A DNA stretch of 64,000 bases from an uncultured Mesonia sp. (GCA_958296185.1 CATQIB010000022.1:51497-115496), one strand, 5' to 3'; positions 1-8,112 are shown, numbered from the stretch's first letter. Program-made: numbers and translations. The notes: generated from the letters alone by a model not told the origin.

Positions 1-941
1 CAGGAATAGCAACCAAGGTGTTTATTCCCAGTTGGTCTGCTATATGAAATTCACTGCCCGTGTGGTATCCTTTATCATAGAGGGCGGTAAACGAACTGGT
101 CCTTAAAATAGATTTTGCCCTTCTAAGCATTATTCCCATTGCTTTCTTATCGTTTTGGTTGCTAAGCTTATAATCTATTAGTAATTTGTATTTGGCATCT
201 ACGGTGGTTTGTGCGGTATAACATACTTCGGTAATCATCCCACGCACAATTTGGTGCCTGCTGTCTGGATCTGATGTAGATAATTGCGGGTTTTCTGTAC
301 TGGTGTCTTCTTTCAATTCTTTTTGAATCTGTTCGTATTTCACACGTTGTACCTTACGTTGGGCAATCTCTTTTTTTATCTCAGTTTTAGTATCCTTGTC
401 GGCTTGGGCTAGAGCTTTGTTATGGGCAGCGAGCTTTTGATCTATATAATCTAGGTGGCGTTGCACCTTCTTGTTATTATAGTTGTTTTTCTTACTGTTC
501 TGAGCTCTTAATTTTGTTGAATCTCCAGCGATAAGTTCGCCGCCTATAAGGTTAAAATTTTTGGCAATGCTAACACTCGCCCTAAACACACGAGCGATTG
601 CCTTTGGATTGTTTTTTCTAAAGCGTGCAATGGTATTATGGTCTGGCTTTAGGTTTTTTAAAAGCCAAATAACTTCCAGATTGCGGTGACATTCTTTTTC
701 TAGGTGGCGTGAAGAACGCATCCGGTTCATATAGCCATAAATATAAAGCTTGAGTAAATCGCCTGGATGGTAGGGCGGACGTCCTTGAGTTGCTAAGCTG
801 TTAAAGCCTAGTTCTTGCAAATCTAACTGCTCCACAAACTGATCGATAAAACGAACGCTGTTATCGGCAGGGACCATATCGTCTAAACAAGTGCTGTATA
901 AAGTTAATTGCTCCCGGTCTTCTCCTTGTTGATATTCCATT
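1..941 (-). CDS. IS1182-family transposase, partial (copy 1)
   Basis: The N-terminal part of the 506-residue transposase of copies 2 and 3, with the same start codon context (ATG at 939-941). It includes the InsH-like N-terminal domain and the first catalytic Asp in the motif AGDSTKLR; the C-terminal third lies outside the window. No frameshift is visible in the part present. Its function would be DDE-type cut or copy transposition of the element. Confidence 0.9.
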
Positions 942-1015
942 TTTAAAGATAAAAAAAATTAAAAATATATCCTTAAAAAAAGACTGCAATGATGGCATGG
1001 TTTTGAGACAGTCTG
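1..1015 (-). mobile_element. IS1182-type element, copy 1 (cut by window edge)
   Basis: This is the 5' part of the same element that occurs complete at 1020-2679. The right terminal repeat (ending CAGTCTG at 1015) and the transposase start are present; the rest lies before base 1. It is followed directly by a single ACGG and then by copy 2 in the same orientation, so copies 1 and 2 are head-to-tail and share one 4-base target sequence. Confidence 0.93.
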
Positions 1016-1019
1016 ACGG

Positions 1020-2679
1020 CAGTCAGTCTCAAAACTACCAATTAATGCTCTTAAAAATACTATTTTTCTGATTTTTATGAAATTTATCGATGAGTCAATA
1101 TTTTTTGAAAATGATTTTTAGGGGCGTAAAAACAGTTTAAAATGAGTGCTAGTTGCATTTCTAGGTGATTAATAGCGGTTTTGACATTGGTGAAGCACAA
1201 TTTCTTCTGCTTAATTAACTTCAAGATCCTTTTCAAGTTATAAGCTAACATCATTAGCCCTAAATCTGCACTGGCTGCCTTTATTCCTTTTTTGGTCATA
1301 ATATGGTCAAATCCCCATTGCCTTTTTAATGTGCCATAAGGATGTTCTACCAAGGCCTGTCGTTTTTTATAAAGGCGCTCGTTTTTATAAACGCGTTGCG
1401 CATTGTTTTGAATATTCTGCGTGAACTGGCTTCGTTGTATCACTTTTCCATTTGTTTTAGCCCTGGTACATTGGTCTCGTACCGGGCACTCTTTGCAAGC
1501 CTTAGTTTTATATTGTTTGAAAGTGTAATTACGCCCTTTGTAACGTGTGCCATTGGAGGTTAACTGTTTTCCTTGTGGACAGGTATAAGTATCATCATTA
1601 GAATTATATATAAAATATTCAGCATTATAATCAGGGTTTGGAGCTTGGCTTTTTCGTCCTATCGCAGGAATAGCAACCAAGGTGTTTATTCCCAGTTGGT
1701 CTGCTATATGAAATTCACTGCCCGTGTGGTATCCTTTATCATAGAGGGCGGTAAACGAACTGGTCCTTAAAATAGATTTTGCCCTTCTAAGCATTATTCC
1801 CATTGCTTTCTTATCGTTTTGGTTGCTAAGCTTATAATCTATTAGTAATTTGTATTTGGCATCTACGGTGGTTTGTGCGGTATAACATACTTCGGTAATC
1901 ATCCCACGCACAATTTGGTGCCTGCTGTCTGGATCTGATGTAGATAATTGCGGGTTTTCTGTACTGGTGTCTTCTTTCAATTCTTTTTGAATCTGTTCGT
2001 ATTTCACACGTTGTACCTTACGTTGGGCAATCTCTTTTTTTATCTCAGTTTTAGTATCCTTGTCGGCTTGGGCTAGAGCTTTGTTATGGGCAGCGAGCTT
2101 TTGATCTATATAATCTAGGTGGCGTTGCACCTTCTTGTTATTATAGTTGTTTTTCTTACTGTTCTGAGCTCTTAATTTTGTTGAATCTCCAGCGATAAGT
2201 TCGCCGCCTATAAGGTTAAAATTTTTGGCAATGCTAACACTCGCCCTAAACACACGAGCGATTGCCTTTGGATTGTTTTTTCTAAAGCGTGCAATGGTAT
2301 TATGGTCTGGCTTTAGGTTTTTTAAAAGCCAAATAACTTCCAGATTGCGGTGACATTCTTTTTCTAGGTGGCGTGAAGAACGCATCCGGTTCATATAGCC
2401 ATAAATATAAAGCTTGAGTAAATCGCCTGGATGGTAGGGCGGACGTCCTTGAGTTGCTAAGCTGTTAAAGCCTAGTTCTTGCAAATCTAACTGCTCCACA
2501 AACTGATCGATAAAACGAACGCTGTTATCGGCAGGGACCATATCGTCTAAACAAGTGCTGTATAAAGTTAATTGCTCCCGGTCTTCTCCTTGTTGATATT
2601 CCATTTTTAAAGATAAAAAAAATTAAAAATATATCCTTAAAAAAAGACTGCAATGATGGCATGGTTTTGAGACAGTCTG
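1020..2679 (-). mobile_element. IS1182-type element, copy 2 (intact)
   Basis: A complete 1660-bp insertion sequence. The ends are imperfect inverted repeats: CAGTCAGTCTCAAAAC at the left, and the reverse complement of GTTTTGAGACAGTCTG at the right. It is bounded on both sides by ACGG (1016-1019 and 2680-2683), consistent with a 4-bp target duplication or, here, shared with copy 1. The right flank is the arm of the attC-like site of cassette A. By eye it is identical to copy 3. Confidence 0.93.
1084..2604 (-). CDS. IS1182-family transposase (copy 2)
   Basis: A 506-residue DDE transposase of the IS1182 group. Residues about 15-100 resemble the InsH/DUF772 N-terminal domain. The catalytic triad is readable as Asp140 (AGDSTKLR), Asp289 (YDKGYHTG) and Glu420 (VEHPYGTLKR), the last in the usual Y-x2-R-type context. 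A lysine-rich stretch at about 150-215 is probably coiled coil, and CKECPVRDQC (370-379) looks like a metal-binding knuckle. The length is normal for the family. The protein is identical to that of copy 3, indicating recent spread. Confidence 0.95.
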   Translation of the reverse strand: MEYQQGEDREQLTLYSTCLDDMVPADNSVRFIDQFVEQLDLQELGFNSLATQGRPPYHPGDLLKLYIYGYMNRMRSSRHLEKECHRNLEVIWLLKNLKPDHNTIARFRKNNPKAIARVFRASVSIAKNFNLIGGELIAGDSTKLRAQNSKKNNYNNKKVQRHLDYIDQKLAAHNKALAQADKDTKTEIKKEIAQRKVQRVKYEQIQKELKEDTSTENPQLSTSDPDSRHQIVRGMITEVCYTAQTTVDAKYKLLIDYKLSNQNDKKAMGIMLRRAKSILRTSSFTALYDKGYHTGSEFHIADQLGINTLVAIPAIGRKSQAPNPDYNAEYFIYNSNDDTYTCPQGKQLTSNGTRYKGRNYTFKQYKTKACKECPVRDQCTRAKTNGKVIQRSQFTQNIQNNAQRVYKNERLYKKRQALVEHPYGTLKRQWGFDHIMTKKGIKAASADLGLMMLAYNLKRILKLIKQKKLCFTNVKTAINHLEMQLALILNCFYAPKNHFQKILTHR

Positions 2680-2807
2680 ACGGTCTTGTATATGAAAAGT
2701 AGCGGATTTTATGCACTAACTTTTCGGTTTATGACTGACCCTTAATTTATTCATTTTGTTTCGATTAAGCGATTAGACCGCTATTTTTTATATACGTTGT
2801 TACCTGC
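2680..2807 (-). repeat. attC-like site of cassette A, IS-interrupted
   Basis: An imperfect palindrome whose plus-strand arms are GTATATGAAAAGTAGCGG near the left and CCGCTATTTTTTATATAC near the right, with a bulging middle of about 75 bases. The outer core on the right reads GTTACCTGC (2799-2807). Its partner GCAGGTAAC lies at the other end of the same cassette (6308-6316). The left core ACGG is occupied by IS copy 2. The internal GCACTAAC box is shared with the other sites. Confidence 0.7.
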
Positions 2808-2838
2808 TGGCTTTTTTCTTTTTTCAGTCAGCGTTGGC

Positions 2839-2893
2839 GTGAAAGCTCTTTGCAACCGCAGGAACGAGGATTGCAATGTGCTTGAACTTGCGT
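2839..2893. repeat. Hairpin-bearing direct repeat, left copy
   Basis: This 55-base block starts GTGAAAGCTCTTT and ends ATGTGCTTGAAC-TTGCG, with an internal stem TTGCAA/TTGCAA. A second block with the same outer sequences and a different internal stem lies in the same orientation at 6233-6290. The pair brackets all genes of cassette A, so it may mark a unit nested inside the cassette. Confidence 0.6.
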
Positions 2894-2897
2894 TGGA

Positions 2898-4211
2898 TTA
2901 TTTCTCATAAATTTCGTCTTTCACGTAACTAGCATTCAGCCAAAAACAATGTTTTGTAAATTCAGTCAATCCCGTTAGTTTGTCCGCAATTGGCAAGTCA
3001 TAAGTATCATCTGCATTTCTTGCGTGTGGTCTAACGTGGCTAATTCTATTCTCAGTTTTCTTTGGGAAATAAGTCTTTCGGACACCTTTGTCTGTTACTT
3101 CTTTTACAATTTCTCCTATAGATACTGCTGCTTTCATTCTATCCCAAACAGGTTTAGCTTCTAAAATGTCTTTATGTGACATATTCCAAAACTTCACTTT
3201 TCTTAATATTAAGTTTCCTCCCACAAATTGATAGAAAACAAAGAAAAATTTGCTTTCCAAAATGTTTTTAAAATCTGAATCTTCCCAATCAGTTTCGATC
3301 AATTCTTGGTATTCAAAAGTTGGAAACGAAATATCCTCTTTTGGTAAATTGTTTTCTTTTAAACGAATAGTTTTTACTTGAATATCAGCTTTTTCAAACT
3401 CTGCAATTTTTTGTCCGAGTTCAAGTCCGAGAATTGCGTTTGTCAAATTTGCAAAATAACTTTTAGCTTTTTGGTTCAATTCCAAGCCTAGCTCTTGTTC
3501 AATTTGTTCTGCTGATTTTCCATAAAACGGTTGGAATTTTGAAATTACAATATCTTCAATTGATTGAACTACATCAAGGATTTCAGGTTGCTCAATAATT
3601 TTTCCGTAAACCGCAGTTTCTTCTTGAGCGATATTTGCAATTATATGATTTACATAACCTTGTTTAAGCGAATATGCTCTTTGTTTTGCTTTTTCATCAT
3701 TAAAAGGTTGGTCACGATAGGACTTTAAAGCTGTTGAACCTTTTGTACAAGCTCCAAGATAAAATGTGTCTCCTTCCGATAATTCGTGTGCTTTTCCGTC
3801 TTTTATCTTTTGGTTTATTGTTTCCCAATCGTGTTTGATAATTTTCAAATCTTCGTTTGGATATTGCCAACCGTCAACTAATTTAATTAGGTAATCGAGT
3901 AAGTCTAAATCTTTATCGTGTAAATAAAACACTAAAAGTAAATGAGCATTTTTCTTCCAAAACGAGCTATTTTCAAAGTCCTCTTTATGTACTTCTAAAT
4001 AGTTGATAATATTTAAGACAAGCCTTTCTTTTGAGCGAAATTCTCCATTTCTCAATGTTTTTAATGGGCTTGATTTAAGTTCTATTCCTGCTTCTTTAAA
4101 ATCTGGTTCTGCATCTGAATTTGGTTCATAACCGAAATAGAACTTTTCTAAAATTTGACCAAAATTTCCTTTTTTTCTTTTTGGGCGTTCCCTTCGGTCG
4201 GGCTTTTCGTT
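2898..4211 (-). pseudogene. Sau3AI/MutH-like restriction endonuclease, 5'-truncated
   Basis: The open frame encodes about 437 residues that resemble Sau3AI-type endonucleases, which cut at GATC using a MutH-like fold. The catalytic block is visible as PDFKEAGIELKSS (Asp, Glu, x, Lys), followed by SKERLVLNIINY, the second-domain signature KAHELSEGDTFYLGACTKG and the C-terminal CFWLNASY. The catalytic block lies upstream of the first usable start (a TTG at 4055), and no start codon precedes it: the frame runs into the repeat at 4180-4265 and a stop. About 40-60 N-terminal residues are therefore lost. The intended partner is the C5-methyltransferase fragment at 5282-5833, from which it is separated by an inverted 1-kb insert. 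It is probably inactive. Confidence 0.8.
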
Positions 4212-4265
4212 TCAATCTTTTTGTTCGTTCCTCTCAAAAAGGATTTCCACTGCAATCCCTAACGC
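4180..4265 (-). repeat. REP-like inverted repeat, left copy
   Basis: Read on the minus strand it starts GCGTTAGGGATTG, continues through TTTTTGAGA and AACAAAAA, and ends GACCGAAGGGAACGCCCAAA. The same blocks appear on the plus strand at 5289-5381, so the two copies are inverted around the 1-kb segment with the C-protein and small endonuclease genes. This copy breaks the 5' end of the Sau3AI-like gene. Confidence 0.75.
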
Positions 4266-4295
4266 AAGTTATGCAATATTGATACATATTGTCGG

Positions 4296-4331
4296 TTGAT
4301 CAAAACATACAATTAGTATAGTTTTGGTCAA
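4296..4331 (+). promoter_or_regulatory. Candidate controller-protein operator
   Basis: A dyad TTGATCAAAAC - 14 bases - GTTTTGGTCAA, 10 of 11 positions symmetric, ends on the first base of the ATG at 4331. Its position over the start of a controller-type HTH gene fits autoregulation, as in restriction-modification C-protein systems. A related dyad overlaps the start of the other HTH gene at 6131. Confidence 0.55.
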
Positions 4332-4594
4332 TGATAAATAACTTTCTTTTAAAAGAGTTTGGTGATAGAATACGCCAATTAAGAACTCAAGAAAATTTGA
4401 GTCAAGAACAACTGTCTTTCAAAACAGGATTTCATAGAACTTACATTGGAATGATTGAGAGAGGTGAAAGAAATATTTCACTTACAAATATGGCGATATT
4501 CGCTAAAGCTTTTAATCTAACAATTGACGAATTAGTAAAATTTAATAATTCAAAGGAATTATTAAAACAGTATAAGTTAAAAACTGAAGAATAA
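4331..4594 (+). CDS. Controller-type XRE/HTH regulator
   Basis: An 87-residue helix-turn-helix protein. Residues about 10-65 form a complete XRE domain (RIRQLRTQENLSQEQLSF, then GFHRTYIGMIERGERN). The size and position match C proteins that delay endonuclease expression in type II restriction-modification systems. The stop codon overlaps the start of the next gene (TAATG at 4592-4596), so the two are translationally coupled. The pair runs opposite to the other cassette-A genes, supporting a separate origin. The upstream dyad is its likely operator. Confidence 0.75.
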   Translation: MINNFLLKEFGDRIRQLRTQENLSQEQLSFKTGFHRTYIGMIERGERNISLTNMAIFAKAFNLTIDELVKFNNSKELLKQYKLKTEE

Positions 4595-5064
4595 TGTCAA
4601 GAAAACATTCGTTTAAATTGACATTATCAAACAATGTCACAGAAAAGCAAGGAATAAACTATCTTATAGAGGAACAAACAGGTTTTTTCAAAATTGATAA
4701 AGATATGAAGAAGGAACTTTTGGAAAAAGTAAATATACCTCATAATTATCTACAATCATTTGATATGGTTTACATTCCAAAATTAAGAGGTATAAAATTT
4801 GAAAAAGATTATATTGAAACACATCTTGACGAAATTCTATTTGTAGAATTAAAAACCACTAAAAAATATCTTCCTGAAAATCCAAAAGGTTTCTTTTTTG
4901 GTGCTACTGAAAATGAATTCAATTTTGGAAAATTATTAGGAAATAGGTTTCGTTTTTGTTTTGTTTGTTTGAATGAGCAATCGCCATCTTATGCAATGTT
5001 GACAATTGAAGAATTGGAAAAAATCATACGAAATAAGAGAATTCAGTATCAAATAAACCTATGA
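4594..5064 (+). CDS. Putative small PD-(D/E)xK restriction endonuclease
   Basis: A 156-residue protein directly coupled to the C-protein gene. A nuclease core is suggested by SFDMVYIPK (Asp at about residue 56) followed by EILFVELKTTKK, which supplies the E-x-K pair. Such D...ExK patterns in a small protein beside a C protein are typical of type II endonucleases; I cannot name the specificity. No matching methyltransferase gene is visible in the insert, so if it is active the host must be protected some other way. It overlaps the convergent next gene by 6 bases. Confidence 0.55.
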   Translation: MSRKHSFKLTLSNNVTEKQGINYLIEEQTGFFKIDKDMKKELLEKVNIPHNYLQSFDMVYIPKLRGIKFEKDYIETHLDEILFVELKTTKKYLPENPKGFFFGATENEFNFGKLLGNRFRFCFVCLNEQSPSYAMLTIEELEKIIRNKRIQYQINL

Positions 5065-5280
5065 GTTGTATTCTATTTGCCAAATATGAAATAGAACATT
5101 CTCATATTCTTCTCTAGTGCAATTACCATTAGTGTATTTATCGATTAAATTTTTTATTGAATTATAAGTATTAGATTCTTCTTCAATTTTTTCCTCTAAA
5201 TGGTCAGGATAATTATTATTGAATGTTTCTGCCCAATTTTCTAATCTTTCAATAATCCAAGATTTATATTGTCTTTCCAT
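5059..5280 (-). CDS. Hypothetical protein, 73 residues
   Basis: A small charged protein beginning MERQYKSWIIERLENW, followed by an acidic helical stretch (HLEEKIEEESN). The ATG at 5280 is preferred over a longer frame because the upstream extension is coded by the repeat at 5289-5381. It is convergent with the endonuclease gene and overlaps its end. I recognise no family; it could be a fragment left by the rearrangement that placed the insert here. Confidence 0.4.
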   Translation of the reverse strand: MERQYKSWIIERLENWAETFNNNYPDHLEEKIEEESNTYNSIKNLIDKYTNGNCTREEYENVLFHIWQIEYNS

Positions 5281-5281
5281 T

Positions 5282-5833
5282 TCAAGCTGCGTTAGGGATT
5301 GAAGCAATTGTTTGAGCTCTTTTTGAGACGGTAGGAACAAAAAAGCGAGTGCGGAAAGCCTGACCGAAGGGAACGCCCAAATCATTTAAACTTTGAAGCA
5401 TAACCGCAAAATCACGACCTCTTTGTTTTGCAGGTGATTTTAAAAGTCTATCAACGTTTTCTAAAAAAAGATATTTTGGCTTGTTTTTCTTCTCTTCTAA
5501 AATTCGGTGGATTGACCACCAAAGAACTCCTTTTTTACCTTTTAGTCCTTTTGAATTATGCAATGTAGTTGCAACTGAATAATCTTGACAAGGAAATCCA
5601 CCACAAAGCAAATCGTGATCTGGAATTTCATCCGTTGGAACAGTTGCAATATCTTGATTTGAATGGTTTTCTTTACCAAATCTTGCTTCATATACCAATG
5701 AAGCGTGTTGTGTTTTGGTTGAAGGTTCCCATTGGTTACTCCAAACTATTTTATAGTTGCTTTTCTCAAGTCCAAGACGGAAACCACCAACTCCCGCAAA
5801 TAATTCTGCTACTTTTAATGTCTTATTTTCCAT
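5282..5833 (-). pseudogene. C5-cytosine DNA methyltransferase, 3'-truncated
   Basis: The N-terminal part of an m5C methyltransferase. Motif I is LFAGVGGFRLG (residues 11-21), motif IV is GGFPCQDYS with the catalytic Cys at 82, and motif VI is ENV (125-127). Native sequence ends near residue 153 (SLNDLG); the remaining codons are supplied by the repeat at 5289-5381. Family members are usually 300-450 residues, so the target-recognition domain and motifs IX-X are lost. It probably formed an operon with the Sau3AI-like gene, which would make the original specificity GATC. Its start overlaps the end of the upstream HTH gene by 11 bases. Confidence 0.85.
5289..5381 (+). repeat. REP-like inverted repeat, right copy
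   Basis: The inverted partner of 4180-4265. It shares GCGTTAGGGATTG, TTTTTGAGA, GAACAAAAA, AAAGCC and GACCGAAGGGAACGCCCAAA, with length differences in the variable centre. It truncates the methyltransferase gene. Similar GGGATTG...GGGAACGCCC blocks look familiar from Flavobacteriia intergenic regions, but only two copies are visible here. Confidence 0.75.
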
Positions 5834-6131
5834 TTGCTTGGGTTTTATAATATTTGATTTTTTCTTCCGCTACTTTTAGTATTTCAGAAGTTGATTCTGT
5901 ATATTTTAATTCATCTGCTATTTTTTCTGAATACCAATTTATGGTTAGTTCACTTTCAGAAAGTCCATAAAATTTGGCAAGTCTAACGAGTTGTTCCATT
6001 GTAGGTTTTCGCTCATTCTTTTCAAATTTACTTATCAGAGATTGGTCAATATCTACTTCAGCCGCAACTTTTCGCAGAATCATTTCTTTTTCCTCTCTTG
6101 CACATTTCAAAGTTTCACCTAATGTTTTCAT
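5823..6131 (-). CDS. XRE/HTH regulator of the restriction-modification cassette
   Basis: A 102-residue protein with an XRE helix-turn-helix in the first 65 residues (ETLKCAREEKEMILRKVA, then DQSLISKFEKNERKP) and a charged C-terminal tail. It is the first gene of the cassette-A operon on the minus strand and overlaps the methyltransferase start by 11 bases, so it probably regulates that restriction-modification system. A dyad over its start codon (6131-6153) resembles the one upstream of the other HTH gene. Confidence 0.75.
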   Translation of the reverse strand: MKTLGETLKCAREEKEMILRKVAAEVDIDQSLISKFEKNERKPTMEQLVRLAKFYGLSESELTINWYSEKIADELKYTESTSEILKVAEEKIKYYKTQANGK

Positions 6132-6153
6132 TGGTCAAAATTGTTTTAGACAA
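6131..6153 (-). promoter_or_regulatory. Candidate operator of the HTH gene
   Basis: On the minus strand it reads TTGTCTAAAA-CAA-TTTTGACCAA and ends on the ATG. The half sites resemble TTGATCAAAAC/GTTTTGGTCAA at 4296-4331. A TAAATTTG box lies a little further upstream (minus strand, about 6166-6173) and could be the promoter -7 element. Confidence 0.45.
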
Positions 6154-6232
6154 ATAATGTCCAAATTTAGATAAACATTTTGATTTTTCAATGATTAATT
6201 CAAATTATTTTTTGTCGGGTGGTGGTGGGGAA

Positions 6233-6290
6233 GTGAAAGCTCTTTTTATTTTGTGAGGTAAGAGCAAAATAAAATGTGCTTGAACGTGCG
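6233..6290. repeat. Hairpin-bearing direct repeat, right copy
   Basis: It begins GTGAAAGCTCTTT and ends ATGTGCTTGAACGTGCG like the block at 2839-2893, but its inner stem is TTTTATTTTG/CAAAATAAAA rather than TTGCAA/TTGCAA. Constant outer parts with an inner stem that changes on both arms suggest a structure that is selected for. Confidence 0.6.
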
Positions 6291-6318
6291 GTGGCTTTTT
6301 TCAGCTTGCAGGTAACGG

Positions 6319-7978
6319 CAGTCAGTCTCAAAACTACCAATTAATGCTCTTAAAAATACTATTTTTCTGATTTTTATGAAATTTATCGATGAGTCAATAT
6401 TTTTTGAAAATGATTTTTAGGGGCGTAAAAACAGTTTAAAATGAGTGCTAGTTGCATTTCTAGGTGATTAATAGCGGTTTTGACATTGGTGAAGCACAAT
6501 TTCTTCTGCTTAATTAACTTCAAGATCCTTTTCAAGTTATAAGCTAACATCATTAGCCCTAAATCTGCACTGGCTGCCTTTATTCCTTTTTTGGTCATAA
6601 TATGGTCAAATCCCCATTGCCTTTTTAATGTGCCATAAGGATGTTCTACCAAGGCCTGTCGTTTTTTATAAAGGCGCTCGTTTTTATAAACGCGTTGCGC
6701 ATTGTTTTGAATATTCTGCGTGAACTGGCTTCGTTGTATCACTTTTCCATTTGTTTTAGCCCTGGTACATTGGTCTCGTACCGGGCACTCTTTGCAAGCC
6801 TTAGTTTTATATTGTTTGAAAGTGTAATTACGCCCTTTGTAACGTGTGCCATTGGAGGTTAACTGTTTTCCTTGTGGACAGGTATAAGTATCATCATTAG
6901 AATTATATATAAAATATTCAGCATTATAATCAGGGTTTGGAGCTTGGCTTTTTCGTCCTATCGCAGGAATAGCAACCAAGGTGTTTATTCCCAGTTGGTC
7001 TGCTATATGAAATTCACTGCCCGTGTGGTATCCTTTATCATAGAGGGCGGTAAACGAACTGGTCCTTAAAATAGATTTTGCCCTTCTAAGCATTATTCCC
7101 ATTGCTTTCTTATCGTTTTGGTTGCTAAGCTTATAATCTATTAGTAATTTGTATTTGGCATCTACGGTGGTTTGTGCGGTATAACATACTTCGGTAATCA
7201 TCCCACGCACAATTTGGTGCCTGCTGTCTGGATCTGATGTAGATAATTGCGGGTTTTCTGTACTGGTGTCTTCTTTCAATTCTTTTTGAATCTGTTCGTA
7301 TTTCACACGTTGTACCTTACGTTGGGCAATCTCTTTTTTTATCTCAGTTTTAGTATCCTTGTCGGCTTGGGCTAGAGCTTTGTTATGGGCAGCGAGCTTT
7401 TGATCTATATAATCTAGGTGGCGTTGCACCTTCTTGTTATTATAGTTGTTTTTCTTACTGTTCTGAGCTCTTAATTTTGTTGAATCTCCAGCGATAAGTT
7501 CGCCGCCTATAAGGTTAAAATTTTTGGCAATGCTAACACTCGCCCTAAACACACGAGCGATTGCCTTTGGATTGTTTTTTCTAAAGCGTGCAATGGTATT
7601 ATGGTCTGGCTTTAGGTTTTTTAAAAGCCAAATAACTTCCAGATTGCGGTGACATTCTTTTTCTAGGTGGCGTGAAGAACGCATCCGGTTCATATAGCCA
7701 TAAATATAAAGCTTGAGTAAATCGCCTGGATGGTAGGGCGGACGTCCTTGAGTTGCTAAGCTGTTAAAGCCTAGTTCTTGCAAATCTAACTGCTCCACAA
7801 ACTGATCGATAAAACGAACGCTGTTATCGGCAGGGACCATATCGTCTAAACAAGTGCTGTATAAAGTTAATTGCTCCCGGTCTTCTCCTTGTTGATATTC
7901 CATTTTTAAAGATAAAAAAAATTAAAAATATATCCTTAAAAAAAGACTGCAATGATGGCATGGTTTTGAGACAGTCTG
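6319..7978 (-). mobile_element. IS1182-type element, copy 3 (intact)
   Basis: A 1660-bp copy flanked by ACGG at 6315-6318 and 7979-7982, a clean 4-bp target duplication. The left flank (GCAGGTA-ACGG) is the cassette-A start and the right flank (ACGG-TTTTGTATAAG) is the arm of the attC-like site of cassette B. Joining the flanks restores the uninterrupted form seen at about 11,505. Confidence 0.95.
6383..7903 (-). CDS. IS1182-family transposase (copy 3)
   Basis: A 506-residue transposase identical to that of copy 2, with Asp140, Asp289 and Glu420 as the likely DDE triad. It has no frameshift. With a complete reading frame, both terminal repeats and a target duplication, this copy is the best candidate for an active element in the window. 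The start is the ATG at 7901-7903 with an A-rich leader. Confidence 0.95.
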   Translation of the reverse strand: MEYQQGEDREQLTLYSTCLDDMVPADNSVRFIDQFVEQLDLQELGFNSLATQGRPPYHPGDLLKLYIYGYMNRMRSSRHLEKECHRNLEVIWLLKNLKPDHNTIARFRKNNPKAIARVFRASVSIAKNFNLIGGELIAGDSTKLRAQNSKKNNYNNKKVQRHLDYIDQKLAAHNKALAQADKDTKTEIKKEIAQRKVQRVKYEQIQKELKEDTSTENPQLSTSDPDSRHQIVRGMITEVCYTAQTTVDAKYKLLIDYKLSNQNDKKAMGIMLRRAKSILRTSSFTALYDKGYHTGSEFHIADQLGINTLVAIPAIGRKSQAPNPDYNAEYFIYNSNDDTYTCPQGKQLTSNGTRYKGRNYTFKQYKTKACKECPVRDQCTRAKTNGKVIQRSQFTQNIQNNAQRVYKNERLYKKRQALVEHPYGTLKRQWGFDHIMTKKGIKAASADLGLMMLAYNLKRILKLIKQKKLCFTNVKTAINHLEMQLALILNCFYAPKNHFQKILTHR

Positions 7979-8108
7979 ACGGTTTTGTATAAGATTAGTT
8001 GCGTGTTTTAAGCACTAAAGTTAGCAAATAAATCACAGATAGAAAGTCCGCAAGGACTTTCGTAAATTGGCTGAAATCAGCAATTAATTTTATACGGTGT
8101 TGTGCAAC
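7979..8108 (-). repeat. attC-like site of cassette B, IS-interrupted
   Basis: The arms on the plus strand are GTATAAGATTAGTTGC and GCAATTAATTTTATAC. The internal boxes GCACTAA and GTTAGCAAA are shared with other sites, and a smaller hairpin AAAGTCC-GCAA-GGACTTT lies in the centre. The right core is GTTGTGCAAC (8099-8108), whose partner GTTGCACAAC is at the other end of cassette B (11498-11507). IS copy 3 sits in the left core. Confidence 0.72.
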
Positions 8109-8112
8109 GTTT

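Noticed and set aside
1342..1770. Plus-strand open frames of 65-73 codons inside each IS1182-type copy
   Set aside because: They are antisense shadows of the transposase gene, repeat with every copy, and have no start signals or family resemblance.
4055..4057. TTG at 4055 as the start of a 385-residue restriction protein
   Set aside because: The catalytic PDFKEAGIELK block is encoded upstream of it in the same frame, so the gene is truncated at its 5' end rather than starting here.
4331..5064. Toxin-antitoxin pair
   Set aside because: An HTH gene followed by a small protein can be a toxin-antitoxin pair, but the D...ExK nuclease pattern, operator layout and restriction-modification neighbours fit a controller/endonuclease pair better.
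5281..5385. Longer N-terminus of the 73-residue protein (up to 5385)
   Set aside because: The extra codons fall in the REP-like repeat that also supplies false codons to the methyltransferase fragment.
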